Under the pieces are notes generated by a model that saw only the letters and a list, made by a program, of their open reading frames with translations, was not told where the DNA came from and searched no databases. DNA of 64,000 nt, taken from the NCBI GenBank assembly GCA_021399445.1, contig JAJTUQ010000001.1:186001-250000 (forward strand). Direction: 5' to 3'. Origin of the DNA: Xylogone sp. PMI_703 (taxonomy: Eukaryota; Ascomycota; Leotiomycetes). Shown here piece by piece: positions 1 to 10,563 of this stretch (its first letter is position 1; the number at the start of each line of letters is the position of its first letter). The translations under genes were made by a program, and so were the position numbers.

Positions 1-25
1 TTAACTATGCAATGGGAAATCCATC

Positions 26-1132
26 TTAAAGTCTCGCAGTCACCTCATGTACTCGAAGCCTTTTTGAGTTGATCTCTTTGAGAGTAGCACATCCTGACAA
101 GCCCATGCATATTTTCAATTCCTCTCTCAGAATCTCCAGCATCAGCTCTACCCCCTGTTGTCCCTTATACGCTAAGCCCCAAAGAACGGGCTGCCCAACC
201 CAGACGAAATCTGCACCAAGAGCTATAGCTCGGAATATATCACCACCTCGCCGGATGCCACCATCCAAGTGAATGGGTATCGCCCCTTTGACTGCAGCAG
301 CAATCTCCGGCAGAGCATCCAAGGTGGCCACACATCCGTCTAGCTGGCGACCTCCATGGTTGCTTATGATGATGCCGTCGACCTTGTGCTTGACTGCTAG
401 CGTTGCATCCTCTGCCGTCAAGATGCCTTTGAGCCAGATCTGCATCTTGGTATTCTGCCGGAGCCAGGGAATGATGTCTTCCCACACCAGGCCGGAATCT
501 ATGGTGAGATCTGCTGTGGAAGCAGTGTCATTGGCCAGTTGCGAGCCAAAGCTGATGGCCCGGAGGAACCTGGGCATGAGCGGACGATTGCGAATCTCAG
601 CGATGCGCTTGCCAACGTAGGGGGTGTCCACCGTCAGCATGACGGCTTCGTAGCCTGCCTGCTCCACCCGACGCAGCACTTCCTTGGTACTGTTTCGATC
701 GTTGAAGATATAAAGCTGGAAAAACCTGACAGCGATGCTGCCCGCAGCTTTGACCTGGTCGGGAGAACACACCTCTGCAGGGGAGTGGCCCAGGATGGTT
801 CCCATCGAGACGCCCATCACAGTTCCAAGCGCCTGGGCGGCCCGGGCCGTTGCAGCCTCACCATCTGGGTGAGCCATCTTATGCCACCCGGAGGGAGCAA
901 TGCCAACGGGAATCTTGACATGCTGGTCCAGCACTGTGGTCGACATGTCGATATCCCGGACGTTGCGTAAAACTCGAGGCCTGATTCGATACCTGTTGAA
1001 GGCTAATGCATTTTCTCGAATTGTCAGGTTCTCCCCGGCACCATTGGACCAATAGTCGCGGGTAATCTTGTCGACTCTTTTCAGAGCCACTTCCTCCAGA
1101 TCTGCGAGGGTCAGTATTGCATCAGCTGCCAT
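26..1132 (-). CDS. FMN-dependent alpha-hydroxyacid dehydrogenase/oxidase (L-lactate type)
   Basis: Intronless 368-residue protein of the glycolate oxidase/L-lactate dehydrogenase TIM-barrel family, which oxidises L-2-hydroxyacids to 2-keto acids with FMN. Seen: the active-site motif SNHGGRQLDG at residues 257-266 with catalytic His259, the phosphate-binding DGGIRRGGD at about 290-298, and an N-terminal YWSNGAGEN segment (27-35). There is no cytochrome b5 domain and no mitochondrial presequence, so it differs from yeast Cyb2 and is probably a soluble oxidase or dehydrogenase. The ATG at 1132 is the only sensible start. It diverges from the sugar permease across a 512-bp promoter. In the cluster context, L-lactate formed from a 6-deoxyhexose is an attractive substrate, but that is inference; glycolate, mandelate or another hydroxyacid is possible. 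Confidence 0.9.
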   Translation of the reverse strand: MAADAILTLADLEEVALKRVDKITRDYWSNGAGENLTIRENALAFNRYRIRPRVLRNVRDIDMSTTVLDQHVKIPVGIAPSGWHKMAHPDGEAATARAAQALGTVMGVSMGTILGHSPAEVCSPDQVKAAGSIAVRFFQLYIFNDRNSTKEVLRRVEQAGYEAVMLTVDTPYVGKRIAEIRNRPLMPRFLRAISFGSQLANDTASTADLTIDSGLVWEDIIPWLRQNTKMQIWLKGILTAEDATLAVKHKVDGIIISNHGGRQLDGCVATLDALPEIAAAVKGAIPIHLDGGIRRGGDIFRAIALGADFVWVGQPVLWGLAYKGQQGVELMLEILREELKICMGLSGCATLKEINSKRLRVHEVTARL

Positions 1133-1644
1133 GTTGCCTCTCCCTTCCTCCAGATCACAAATTCCTGATGAAATGACAGACGATATTCTGAAAGGCTAAA
1201 TAGCATGTGCTGGGGAGCCCCTCACCGTATCATCTCCGGAGAGGAGCCTTGTGCTCAATTGCTGGAAAAAGGGAAAGTAGGCACTTAATCCATTCAGCTC
1301 CTATCCATGGCTAACTGCAAACTACTCGACCACTTAAACGTGGCAGGGTGCAGGCGGAACTTGGGCGGAGACAATTGCCCGTTTCGTACTGCGCGGGGAG
1401 CTGGATCAGCCATCGCTTCCGAAGCAGGAAACGAGTTGCGCGCACTCGATCCATGGCTTTGGGTCCTTGAGAATCCGGGGTAATTCTGGGGCTGGAGTAT
1501 GGGGACGGCGATAGAGAGGCTGATGTATGTATATCTTCCTACCCCCTGTGCAGCTCATAGAAGAGGATCCCAAACTTCATACACTCTATCTTTCATCCTC
1601 CAAGAAGCAAGAATCCCCAGAGGCAGGCAAGCAAGTAGGGCAAC
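1133..1644. promoter_or_regulatory. Divergent promoter, hydroxyacid dehydrogenase / MFS permease
   Basis: A 512-bp gap between two head-to-head starts. It has no ORF of note. It contains a perfect CTCCGGAG palindrome at 1234-1241, a CGG-type inverted half-site pair of the kind Zn2Cys6 dimers can bind. Whether it is bound is unknown. Confidence 0.45.
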
Positions 1645-3222
1645 ATGGGAGCTGCCGACCACAACGCCTCGGCCCAAGAGCCTGTTGGACTGGATAGGCT
1701 TGAGTCGCACAAGGTCGAAATCGATGTTAAACACTACGAGAATGCGGCTAATGAGGCGACTGACTTGGAGCACAGCATTTCGGTCAGGGAAGCCTTCAAG
1801 ATGTATCCCATGGCGGCCATATGGTCGGTGCTCTTCTGTGTCTGCATCATCATGGACGGCTATGACTCGGATCTCATCACCAATTTATACGGCTTACCCT
1901 CATTCAAGCGCAAGTACGGCTTCCTGTTCCAAGGAGAGTACTACGTTTCAGCACCGTGGCAAACAGCCTTCGCCATGAGCTCGCCCGTGGGACGCGTCCT
2001 CGGCGGCGCGATCCAGGGATACATAGCAGAAGTGTACGGTCGAAAAAAGACTCTCATCGGCTGTCTGTTCGTTGTTACTGGCTTTATCTTCATGACTTTT
2101 TTTGCACCTAGCAATATCGTGCTCTTCGTGGGTGAGATGCTCTGTGGGATTGTCTGGGGAGTAATGTCATCCCTCGCACCTACCTACGCATCTGAGGTGT
2201 GTCCGCTCAGACTCCGCGACATTTTGACAGCCTATGTCAATCTCTGCTGGTCGACCGGACAGCTTATTGCCACAGGCGTGCTCGCTGGGTATGCAAACAA
2301 TAACACGGAGTGGGCATATCGTGTCCCGTTCGCACTACAGTGGATCTGGCCCATCCTCATCCTGTCGTTTGTGGTCTGGGCCCCTGAATCTCCATACTGG
2401 CTCGTCCGTCATGGCAAGGTCGACGAAGCCGAGAAAGCTCTCAGGAGGCTGACCCGGTCCACCAGGGTGGACATTCAGCAATCACTCGCACTGATCCAGC
2501 GGACTAACGAGCGCGAGCTCGAATACCAAACTCAGACAAGCTATCTGGATTGCTTCAGGGGCATCAACCTTCGTCGTACTGAGATCTCTGCCATGGCATG
2601 GGCTATCCAGATTCTCTCTGGCCTCTCTCTGCCCTTTTATGCAGTTGTCTTCTTTGAGCAAGCCGGCTTCCCAACCTCGCAAGCATTCAACATGAATGTA
2701 GGTATGACGGCTCTTGGCTTTGTGGGCACCTGCACATCCTTCTTCCTCATTCCGCGCTTTGGTCGCCGGACCCTCTACTTTGGCGGGTTGTGCTTCCTCA
2801 CAAGCCTGATGCTGCTTATCGGGTTTCTAGGCATCGCGCCTGACCGTCCTTCTATCGTCAATGCTGAGGCAGCTCTGCTGATTGTCTGGTTCTTCGTGTA
2901 TTTCCTGACCATTGGGCCTGTCGCCTATGTCATCTTTACTGAAACCTCATCGACTCGGCTGCGTGGCCACACTGTCGCCATTGCCCTCATTGCGTACTCC
3001 ACACTGGGAATCGTGTATAACGTCTCATCTCCTTATCTTCTCAGTGTGACGAAGGCTAACCTTGGTGCTAAAACTGGGCTAATCTACGGAGGCATCTCGC
3101 TCTTGTGCTGCTTCTGGTGCTACTTCCGCCTTCCTGAGTGCAAGGGTCGTACTTTTGAGGAGCTTGACATCATGTTTGAGCGGAAAGTTCCCACCCGGGA
3201 GTTTAAGAATTATGTTTTATAG
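1645..3222 (+). CDS. MFS sugar permease (maltose/hexose family)
   Basis: Intronless 525-residue sugar:H+ symporter of the MFS sugar-porter family, with about 12 hydrophobic segments starting near residue 55. Diagnostic loops are present: YGRKK after TM2 (131-135), PESPYWLVRHGK at the end of TM6 (247-258), FGRR in the second half, and PECKGRTFEELD at the C-terminus, a variant of the usual PETKGRT. The MDGYDSDLITNLYG segment early in the protein is typical of the fungal alpha-glucoside permease branch. It should sit in the plasma membrane. Lying between a hydroxyacid dehydrogenase and a Zn2Cys6 regulator, it is likely the importer of the cluster's sugar. The substrate cannot be read from the sequence. 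Confidence 0.93.
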   Translation: MGAADHNASAQEPVGLDRLESHKVEIDVKHYENAANEATDLEHSISVREAFKMYPMAAIWSVLFCVCIIMDGYDSDLITNLYGLPSFKRKYGFLFQGEYYVSAPWQTAFAMSSPVGRVLGGAIQGYIAEVYGRKKTLIGCLFVVTGFIFMTFFAPSNIVLFVGEMLCGIVWGVMSSLAPTYASEVCPLRLRDILTAYVNLCWSTGQLIATGVLAGYANNNTEWAYRVPFALQWIWPILILSFVVWAPESPYWLVRHGKVDEAEKALRRLTRSTRVDIQQSLALIQRTNERELEYQTQTSYLDCFRGINLRRTEISAMAWAIQILSGLSLPFYAVVFFEQAGFPTSQAFNMNVGMTALGFVGTCTSFFLIPRFGRRTLYFGGLCFLTSLMLLIGFLGIAPDRPSIVNAEAALLIVWFFVYFLTIGPVAYVIFTETSSTRLRGHTVAIALIAYSTLGIVYNVSSPYLLSVTKANLGAKTGLIYGGISLLCCFWCYFRLPECKGRTFEELDIMFERKVPTREFKNYVL

Positions 3223-3848
3223 TTTACTTCACCCGGAGCATGCTTTTGCGTTCAAGGTTTTGTTTGTGTATTGCATAGTTGTACTTTAGTTAAGCTATTA
3301 AACTCGAGTAGGTGTCTATATTTTGAGATGCTAATATAAGGTCATAATTACTTGTATAAACCTTATGGAGCGAAGCCAATGGGTCATCTTCATCTCTATT
3401 GGCGTATAAGTCACATGGAAAGTAGTATCGAAAAATAGTAGAATCTCGCTGATGGCAATCTTATTTTATTATTAATATCTAATTCTGTGTAAGGATTGGC
3501 TGACGGTTTCTCCGACCGGTTTGAAGACCTAGCGGTGAGGTCAATCCTGGTGTCTCCGCACCGAAATGTACCGAGAAGAGTGAATCCGGAGTAGCTCCCT
3601 AAGAATGGGGGTGGAGTTTAGGCGCTTAAGCTATGGGGAAAATAGCCCTGCTCACCCCTCTCTAGGTGAAATTGCCACGAATCGAAAATCCGGTAATTAA
3701 TCAATTAAACTGGAAATGGTGCCCGGGTGCCCTCTTCCAGCCCCGCATCCCTTAATCCAGTATATCATTCCGGCTCACCCTGCGATACAGTGATTCTCTC
3801 AGAATCGCTTCTTCCTTGAGTACCGTAGGGCGGGAAAGGTTGCGATTT
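3223..3848. other. Intergenic, permease 3' end to regulator promoter
   Basis: 626 bp without a supported gene. The first part is AT-rich 3' flank; the rest is the promoter of the Zn2Cys6 gene. No repeat was recognised. Confidence 0.5.
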
Positions 3849-5930
3849 ATGGCCGATGGGCAACGTCCTCCCAAGTTGCGTAGCTGGTAGGAAGATACTG
3901 AGATCCTAGATATGCTTGCTTTACTGATCACACTATGCTTATGCTAGTGATGCCTGCCGGGCGGCACACGCGAAATGTGAGTGGTTGTTGCATCTAGATA
4001 GTAAGGAGATAAGAAGCTGACTGGAGATATCTGCATTCTGAAGGTGACTCCCAATTACCTACTTGTGCCCGCTGCTTGCTTCTGAAATCTGACTGTATCC
4101 GTGGGCTGCCATTGCCATTTAGGTACAGCAACAGCATCGAAGAAACCTCTGGGGAGATTAGTAGCAATGGGACAAATCAAGAAGCAAAGGCTGAGTTTGA
4201 ATTCCCAGACAATCAAATATGGGTATCAACTCAGGGGAATGGTGCGTAATGTCGGCCCCATATTATCTTTTGCAGGCGTTGATTGGCCATACTCGGTGTA
4301 GTAGAATTTATATTCGAGTATCTATCAGTCCTGGCCTCCCCAGCTACGACCGATGATACATCCGCGCCATTGACAACTGCTCCGTCCCTGCGAGGGAGCT
4401 CACCAGTGCATCATTTGAGCCCAGAGGGCACCACATGGCTGTCAGGATCTACAAGTAATGACTCTCAAGTACCGAGAGGCAGCCCTGGGACTGCCTCATC
4501 GGTGTTTAGTCCTCGGCTGCATCTTTGGCCGCTTCAAGATGAGCATGAAGCTCGATTACTACAATATTTTGTTACCGACCTCGCATCATGGGTAATTAAC
4601 CCTTATATCAAAGCTTCTTTACCCATATTGCTAACTATTGTGCAAGTTTGACTACTGTGATCCCTTTAGCACCTTTGCAACTGCTGTGGCTCAATTGGCT
4701 GCTTCCTCGGCCCCGTTGCGTAATGCTATCTTTGCGACTTCTGCTCGGCATCTCAGCATCAAAAGCGGTGGTCATGGCCTGGATCTTGCAGATCAGTACC
4801 ATAGAAAGTGTCTGGAGCTACTAATACCCATGCTTGACAATACCGATGCTGCCCTTGATGAGGGGCTCTACGCAGCAACGGTTATTTTACGCTTATACGA
4901 AGAGATATCTGGTGAGCATGTCCGGTTGTATTAGCTGAAAAGGAATTGTGCCTTATGATTTGATAGGTCAAGATATGGAGAACCACTTGATGGGGACACA
5001 TACGTTTGTACGAGCACAGGAGTATGACCAGTCGTCCAGGATACGACAGGCAGTATTTCGCGTTGTACTGCGGCAGGAAATTGTTATTGCTTTCAGAACG
5101 CAGCGCCCAGTCCAACTACTTCCAGAATACATCCAGGCTGATCGCTCGTTAGACCAATCTGATGACTGGACCCTAGCTTTTCACATCATCGTTCTCTGTG
5201 CTGAGATACTGACTTATTGCTATGGCGATGATCCCAAGACAATTCAAAGTTGGGATGAGCTCATGGATCGGGCTCAGAAATGGATGGACTCGGTTCCGAT
5301 CTCATTTCAGCCTTTGCTTCATCGTAGCCCGTGTCAAGGACAGATATTTCCAACTCTCATATTGCTCAACGATTGCCACGGTAGGCTGAATACCCCAGGA
5401 TAGAAAAGAAGCGGTGCGTGTACTCACTGGATATTAACCCATAGTTGCCGCGCGCCAACACTACTTGATGTGCCAAATACTGCTACTAGCTCATGATCCG
5501 AGAAAACCTCAGTTGGGCCCTCGGAGAGTCCAATCAATTGAAGTAGCCAATGTCCGTTTGCTAGTTTTTCACAGTACCAAATGCCAGACTGATTTTGTGA
5601 TAGTCCACCATCCGGGATCACGTCCGAAACCTTTGTGGAATCACACTTTCCAACACCCAATGCATACCTTCCATGTTCACAGCATGCATAGCCATTGCAA
5701 TTTGTACGAATTTTAATTTCCTGACTCTCTATTCCCTGAAAAGTCTGAAGGACTGGTCACTAACCGCCTACTGTGTAATCGTCTCTCTAGGTGGCGATCT
5801 TTTTACGGAAAATCAAGAACAGACAGCGATGCTGGGTATTCTTGTCAGAACAGATGTGGAACTGGCATGGCCAACCGCCAGTATTCAAGCTCATCTTCAG
5901 AGGCAATGGGGATGGGACTGTGACGTGTAA
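3849..5930 (+). CDS. Zn2Cys6 transcription factor, candidate cluster regulator
   Basis: Nine exons: 3849-3886, 3948-3976, 4044-4241, 4302-4591, 4647-4911, 4967-5380, 5445-5542, 5604-5703, 5791-5930. They total 1572 nt and encode 523 residues in frame. Splicing restores a complete binuclear zinc cluster that no single open frame shows: Cys13, 16, 23, 30, 33 and 40 with spacing x2-x6-x6-x2-x6. Exon 1 ends inside the first Cys codon. The rest matches the fungal-specific regulatory domain of the ARCA type (Fungal_trans_2): LHLWPLQDEHEARLLQYFV, a downstream HLSIKSG segment, then CGITLSN and ACIAIAICGD. All introns are 55-87 nt with GT-AG ends. It ends 82 bp from the 3' end of the PhyH gene and lies inside the catabolic cluster, so a pathway-specific role is likely but not shown. 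The second half of the model, rebuilt from four small exons, is the least certain part. Confidence 0.85.
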
Positions 5931-6011
5931 AAATCGACATGTAATTCCTAAAGCTCTACCCTCGCAGACCTCTGGTACTACTGAAAACAACTTAGGCTTG
6001 GTCGGGGGATT

Positions 6012-7172
6012 TCAAACTCCGTCACCGACTCGGAATTGATGTGACCATCGCTGGCTTTTGATCAGCTCAAAGAAATAAATGCATAATTACAACTTTTGTG
6101 ACAGACGTACCTCATCCCAAGGTCTGGATGAATTGACGAAGCGCAAGTCCGTTGCTAGTCTAATGATCTTGTTTGGATCATTGTTGACAGTAGAAGCGTG
6201 AATCTAATATTAATTTAATCTTAGCATACATACTAATGCTTTTACGTATAAAATAAAAAGTCATTTCTCACCATATAAGGCGTATGGAGGACTACATCTC
6301 CTGCCTGATAATCACTCACAAGCCAGCGGCTTTTGTGAGTACGGCCGAACTCTGCAGGACTTTCAGTGAGCACTCCACTTTCGAGCATGTTCTTGTTGAA
6401 GGCTGATTTGGCTTCTTCATCCGATAGGCCACTGGCTCTCGCCTTAGCTGTGAACTTGTCCTCAAACTCCTTCCCTAGAATATGTCCTAAATAAACAAGC
6501 AGCTCTAATCAGCTACATGTGGAGCGCAGAAGAACCGCAGATTATACCTCTTTCCAAGTATATCAATCCACCGCCGCGGATGTCAATATCACCCATTGGG
6601 ACCCATACTGTGATACTTGTGGGCTCCCCATAACGAAGAAATATTTGGTCGTAGTGTACTCCGATAGCTTTAGTATTAGGTATATTGTTCCGCAAAAGCG
6701 TTCGCTCCAGCGGCCGAGTATTCGATCCCCAGCCAGTGAAGCGAGCCATGAAATTAAGGAGGGAAGGATGCTTGCATAAGTCCTGAGCATACCACTTCTG
6801 GCTGTGAGCGTCGAGAGCCAACGTCACAAAGTCCCTAGACTTCTGTTCTGGCGTTACAGCTGAGTCGACCCTCCCCACGCCTATACCGGGAAACTCCTCA
6901 ACATCCTTTGTGGAGTTGAAAATGCCCAGGACTGGTGATGTACCATCCTCCAGAACACCACTTGGAGCCAGGAAATTAAAGTACTTTTCTCGAGCCTTGA
7001 GAACGTCTTGTCGAGGCAGAAGCCCTTTGAGGTACAGATACCCATCCTCGCTGAGCCGACTCCTAAGCTCTTCCAAGGGAAGGGTGGGGTCAGACGCTCT
7101 CAACCGGGCAATCTCCGATGGTTGAAGAAGTCCGTCATTGACATAGAGAGGTTCTCCGAGGTCTTGCGTCAT
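6012..7172 (-). CDS. Phytanoyl-CoA dioxygenase (PhyH)-family Fe(II)/2-oxoglutarate oxygenase
   Basis: Four exons on the minus strand: 7172-6548, 6486-6272, 6203-6111, 6050-6012. They total 972 nt and encode 323 residues. The Fe ligands are visible: HYD at residues 173-175 and the distal His at about 282 in an IHAST context after the second intron. The C-terminus ends in RVGDGV, as family members end in a GDG tail, and only appears when a 60-nt GTACGT intron (6051-6110) is removed. PhyH proteins hydroxylate or oxidise small molecules and CoA esters. The fungal branch with the GDVVLH motif is common in secondary and sugar metabolism loci, but substrates are mostly unknown. It is divergent from the D-2-hydroxyacid dehydrogenase and sits in the middle of the sugar cluster. 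Confidence 0.88.
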
Positions 7173-7659
7173 TCTATATTAGGAGATGCTGGATCGATAA
7201 GTGCTATCTTCATGGGAAAGCCAAGACAGCCGGGTGCAATGCGAACTACAAGACTGAAATTCAAGAGAAGCAGCTGCGATATCGAAGTACACAATAACAA
7301 GCATAGTTCTTAAATATTGAGTTTAAAGGGGTTAGGGCTGCTACAGAAACATCGGCACATAGTGGTGTGGTCTTTCATAAACCAGAACCGGGGCTCATTC
7401 CTTGATTTGGACGGATGCGAGCCCGAACTGATTATAGCCTGCACATGCAGGGAGGATCTAATTACCCTGGAGATAGATGCGGGTAGTTTTATGGCCCCTT
7501 CTTAGTACCTAGTAAAGTGGTGTCCGAGCTATCTGTGTTAAACCTGGGCATTATTATTATGCATCGTGACAATCTCATTCTTGACTCTCAACACCTTGCG
7601 GAGTAGCTGCGCTGCCTGGTACATATTAGACGCCGGTAATTTCGCAGAGCGTGTCAACC
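7173..7659. promoter_or_regulatory. Divergent promoter, PhyH / D-2-hydroxyacid dehydrogenase
   Basis: A 487-bp gap between opposed starts with no convincing ORF. It probably drives both genes. No clear shared operator with the other cluster promoters was seen by eye. Confidence 0.45.
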
Positions 7660-8703
7660 ATGTCCAACATGACAAGCAACGAAACTCTGCTCATTACTAT
7701 CCCTTTCGACTTGTTTCCTGACAGCTACAATAAGCTGCAGGAACTCCAGCCTGGACTCCAAATCCACCATTTCAATACGGCTGATATTGACATAGTCCCT
7801 CCCGAGATCTGGGCCAAGACCACGGTCCACCTTACACACTCGCTGTTTGCCAAAAGCCGGGATCAGGTGCCACAGCTGAAATGGGTGCATCTTTACAGCG
7901 GAGGCATCAACCAGGCACTCGGGGCTCCTTTACTTTACGACAAGAGCATCATCTGGACAAGGAATAGCGGCGTCCATGCTCCTCAGATTGCGGAATGGGC
8001 CATCTCGATGCTGCTGTCGCACTATCGGCAGATCCCCCTGCTGCTGAGGTGGCAAGAATCCGGTACCTGGCGGGCTTCAGAGTACCGTCCACGCGGCGAC
8101 CTGCTGGGCAAGACGATTGCCTTCCTGGGATACGGCGCCATCGCCCGCCACACGGCCCGGATCGCAGTGGCATGCGGCATGCGGGTGCTTGCTTACACCT
8201 TGCACGAGAAGGCTACACCAGAGCAGAGGAAGAGTACCACCTTCACTCCTCCGTACACAGGTGACCCAGAAGGCGAACTTCCGGCGGAGTGGCATCATGG
8301 CAATCTCGATTCATTCTTGTCGTCGTCCAAGATCGACGTGTTGATCATCTCGCTGCCCTCTACAGACAAGACACGCCAGTCTCTCGCCAAGAAGCAGTTT
8401 GCTCTGCTAAAAGGGTGCTACGTTATCAACCTGGCGCGGGGCGATATCATCAATACCGACGACTTAATTGCGTCTCTCAATGATGGTACACTCTGTGGCG
8501 CAGCCCTTGATGTCACGGATCCAGAACCTCTGCCTGCCGGTCATCCCCTGTGGACGGCGAGGAACACTATTGTAACACCGCATATCTCAGGGGTCTCGGA
8601 CGAGTATATGCCGCGGACGGTAGAGATCCTGCACGAGAACTTCACACGATTACATGCTGGGAAAGAGATGATTAACCTTATTCTGTTGTCCGATGGCTAC
8701 TAG
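7660..8703 (+). CDS. D-isomer-specific 2-hydroxyacid dehydrogenase, NAD(P)-dependent
   Basis: Intronless 347-residue protein. The open frame extends to a GTG at 7651, but the first ATG is at 7660. The Rossmann motif GYGAIA lies at about 157-162, followed by the conserved NLARGD (substrate-binding Arg), DVTDPEP and the catalytic-His motif TPHISG near 307-311. These enzymes interconvert 2-keto acids and D-2-hydroxyacids (glyoxylate/hydroxypyruvate reductase, D-lactate or phosphoglycerate dehydrogenases). Overall it resembles the GyaR/ketoacid reductase branch rather than SerA, since no ACT domain is present. In the cluster it might reduce a keto acid intermediate or handle D-hydroxyacids; that is inference. 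Confidence 0.92.
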   Translation: MSNMTSNETLLITIPFDLFPDSYNKLQELQPGLQIHHFNTADIDIVPPEIWAKTTVHLTHSLFAKSRDQVPQLKWVHLYSGGINQALGAPLLYDKSIIWTRNSGVHAPQIAEWAISMLLSHYRQIPLLLRWQESGTWRASEYRPRGDLLGKTIAFLGYGAIARHTARIAVACGMRVLAYTLHEKATPEQRKSTTFTPPYTGDPEGELPAEWHHGNLDSFLSSSKIDVLIISLPSTDKTRQSLAKKQFALLKGCYVINLARGDIINTDDLIASLNDGTLCGAALDVTDPEPLPAGHPLWTARNTIVTPHISGVSDEYMPRTVEILHENFTRLHAGKEMINLILLSDGY

Positions 8704-8893
8704 ATCATGTGGTGGAACTAGATAGATACTATGCTTGAATCTTAACGGACTTTCCACATGCTACTATTTTCACCATTCGCTAGTCACATACTGTGATTCA
8801 TATATCTCTACTAGACTTAGTGAGTCTTAGAGTACTGCAACTAACTCTCAATACTCAAACCTCGATGTCTAGATGTTATCATGAGCTAATCCC

Positions 8894-10135
8894 TCACGCT
8901 GCTGGAAGATTTTCCTTCAGCTCTCCAAATATATCATAGTATGGTTTCAGCAGATCGCGCGCCGAGATCAATTTGACGTGCGGGCTGATCTCTAATCCAA
9001 AACCTGGTTTACTGAATTCCTCTATTCTCACTTTTCCATCTGTCGGCAGTGGCTCCTTCACGAAGAAGTCGCCGTGAACAGGAGCTACGGTGCGGCCATC
9101 TGGAGAATATGCGACATACTCAATGAGAGAGGAGTTTGGCTGTGATATGCAGAAATGAACTGTGTAGTGGCTCGTGCCATGAGGTATAACGTCGATACCG
9201 TATGCCGCAGCGTGAGTGGCAATCCGGAGAAGCTCAGTCAAGCCTCCACACCACATGACATCCGGTTGTATAACGTCTATCTGGCGCGACTCAATAAGTT
9301 TGCGGTATCCGTACCGTGTATATTCGTGCTCGCCGGTGGCCCATTTGATATATGGCAGCGCCTGCCGCAGTAGAACGTACCCCTCAGTATCATCTGGACT
9401 GAGGACTTCTTCCCACCACTCAATGTCCAGGTCCGCACATTTGGTAATCAGCTTGATGGCGTAGGTAATATTCAACGACATATAGCAATCAACCATGATA
9501 GGAAACCCTGGGCCAGCCTTTTGTCGATGGGCGGCAAGCGAGTCGTAGTTCTTCTGGATACTGTCTGGCTCACTGGGACTGTAGGGCAATGGGACCTTCC
9601 CACCAGCGAAGCCCTGTTTCCGAGCCAGCTCTGGATAGGGCCCCGTACAGTATGCTGTGAGATGGTCTTTGGTCTGGCCCCCGATCAGCTTGTACACTGG
9701 TTCACCTCGAATCTTACCCAGCAGGTCCCAGAGTGCCAAATCAATAACGCTGATGATCATCATAGTAATACCTCGCCGCCCGTAGTGCTGAGAGCCGCAG
9801 TACATCTGATCCCAGATGCGATTGATGTCACGAGGGTCAGATCCGATCAAGAACCGCTTGAAGTGCTCCTCGGTCAGGTAGCATCCCACAAAGCCGCCGT
9901 GTCCGATGGCGAACCCTTGAGTCCCATCGGCCACCTCGACTTCCACACAGAAATTCCTTAGGACGTCAATTCCCCAGCTCTCTCGCTCATCCCGGTACTT
10001 GGGGTATTTGGACATTGGGTTAGAGATGCGCTGGTCGTACAGCCATTGGCCAGGCTTAGGTCCATCGGGTTTCCGTGTATCAGGGGCAACAAGGAATGTC
10101 CGAACAGCAGTAATGCAAGAAGCTTCAGCTGTCAT
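8894..10135 (-). CDS. Sugar acid dehydratase, L-rhamnonate dehydratase type (enolase superfamily)
   Basis: Intronless 413-residue member of the mandelate racemase/muconate lactonising group. The N-terminal SNPMSKYPKYRDERESWGI and the body follow bacterial RhmD and the fungal L-rhamnonate dehydratases of the Lra pathway. Metal ligands are visible: Asp216 (MVDCYM), Glu242 or 243 (WWEEV), Glu269 (TGEHE). The active-site His is His319 (IPHGTS), and Lys180 lies in the GGKVP motif. Reaction: aldonate to 2-keto-3-deoxy-aldonate plus water. RhmD-type enzymes accept L-rhamnonate, L-mannonate and L-lyxonate. The neighbouring GH95 fucosidase and galactose/fucose-type AKR make L-fuconate or L-galactonate alternative substrates. 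Bacterial FucD uses a KxK motif that is not seen here. The gene is divergent from the AKR. Confidence 0.9.
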   Translation of the reverse strand: MTAEASCITAVRTFLVAPDTRKPDGPKPGQWLYDQRISNPMSKYPKYRDERESWGIDVLRNFCVEVEVADGTQGFAIGHGGFVGCYLTEEHFKRFLIGSDPRDINRIWDQMYCGSQHYGRRGITMMIISVIDLALWDLLGKIRGEPVYKLIGGQTKDHLTAYCTGPYPELARKQGFAGGKVPLPYSPSEPDSIQKNYDSLAAHRQKAGPGFPIMVDCYMSLNITYAIKLITKCADLDIEWWEEVLSPDDTEGYVLLRQALPYIKWATGEHEYTRYGYRKLIESRQIDVIQPDVMWCGGLTELLRIATHAAAYGIDVIPHGTSHYTVHFCISQPNSSLIEYVAYSPDGRTVAPVHGDFFVKEPLPTDGKVRIEEFSKPGFGLEISPHVKLISARDLLKPYYDIFGELKENLPAA

Positions 10136-10563
10136 CTTGATATCGAAATTGCTAGACTCGTTCTTAGAGACAGGCCGGCAGTAACAGACTTCTGGATCTG
10201 CTCTTAAAACGAGCGCGATGTAAATTATAGCACCCTAGCTAGACACAGCCGTTTGGGGCATGTGCCTGAATGTGGGGAAGTGATAGAACATCTACTCCGT
10301 ACGGTAGCGGAAAATATTCCCTAGTTTGCAGCCGTGGCGGATAGCATCTCCTCTCTTGCTTCTTTCTGGTACTCCCACACGTTGCTCCTCCATCAGCTAC
10401 CGTCAGTGCCAGCAATCTCTATTTGAACCTAAATTCTGGGAGATTGAGGACACTATTGTAATATTTGTCGAGGGATTTACCTAAACTTCCCAGTAACCGG
10501 GTTTTATTTAACTCTTACATGATATGACATCCGACTCTCCAGACTTTGTTTCTCAAATGTACT
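10136..10563. promoter_or_regulatory. Divergent promoter, dehydratase / aldo-keto reductase
   Basis: 428 bp between opposed starts. It holds a CTCCGTACGG segment near 10290 that is reminiscent of, but not identical to, the CTCCGGAG site at 1234. The tight head-to-head layout suggests co-expression of consecutive pathway enzymes. Confidence 0.45.

Noticed and set aside
539..970. 143-codon plus-strand frame
   Set aside because: Antisense to the FMN dehydrogenase; no family features.
4101..4651. Separate small genes upstream of the regulator
   Set aside because: They are exons and read-through introns of the nine-exon Zn2Cys6 gene.
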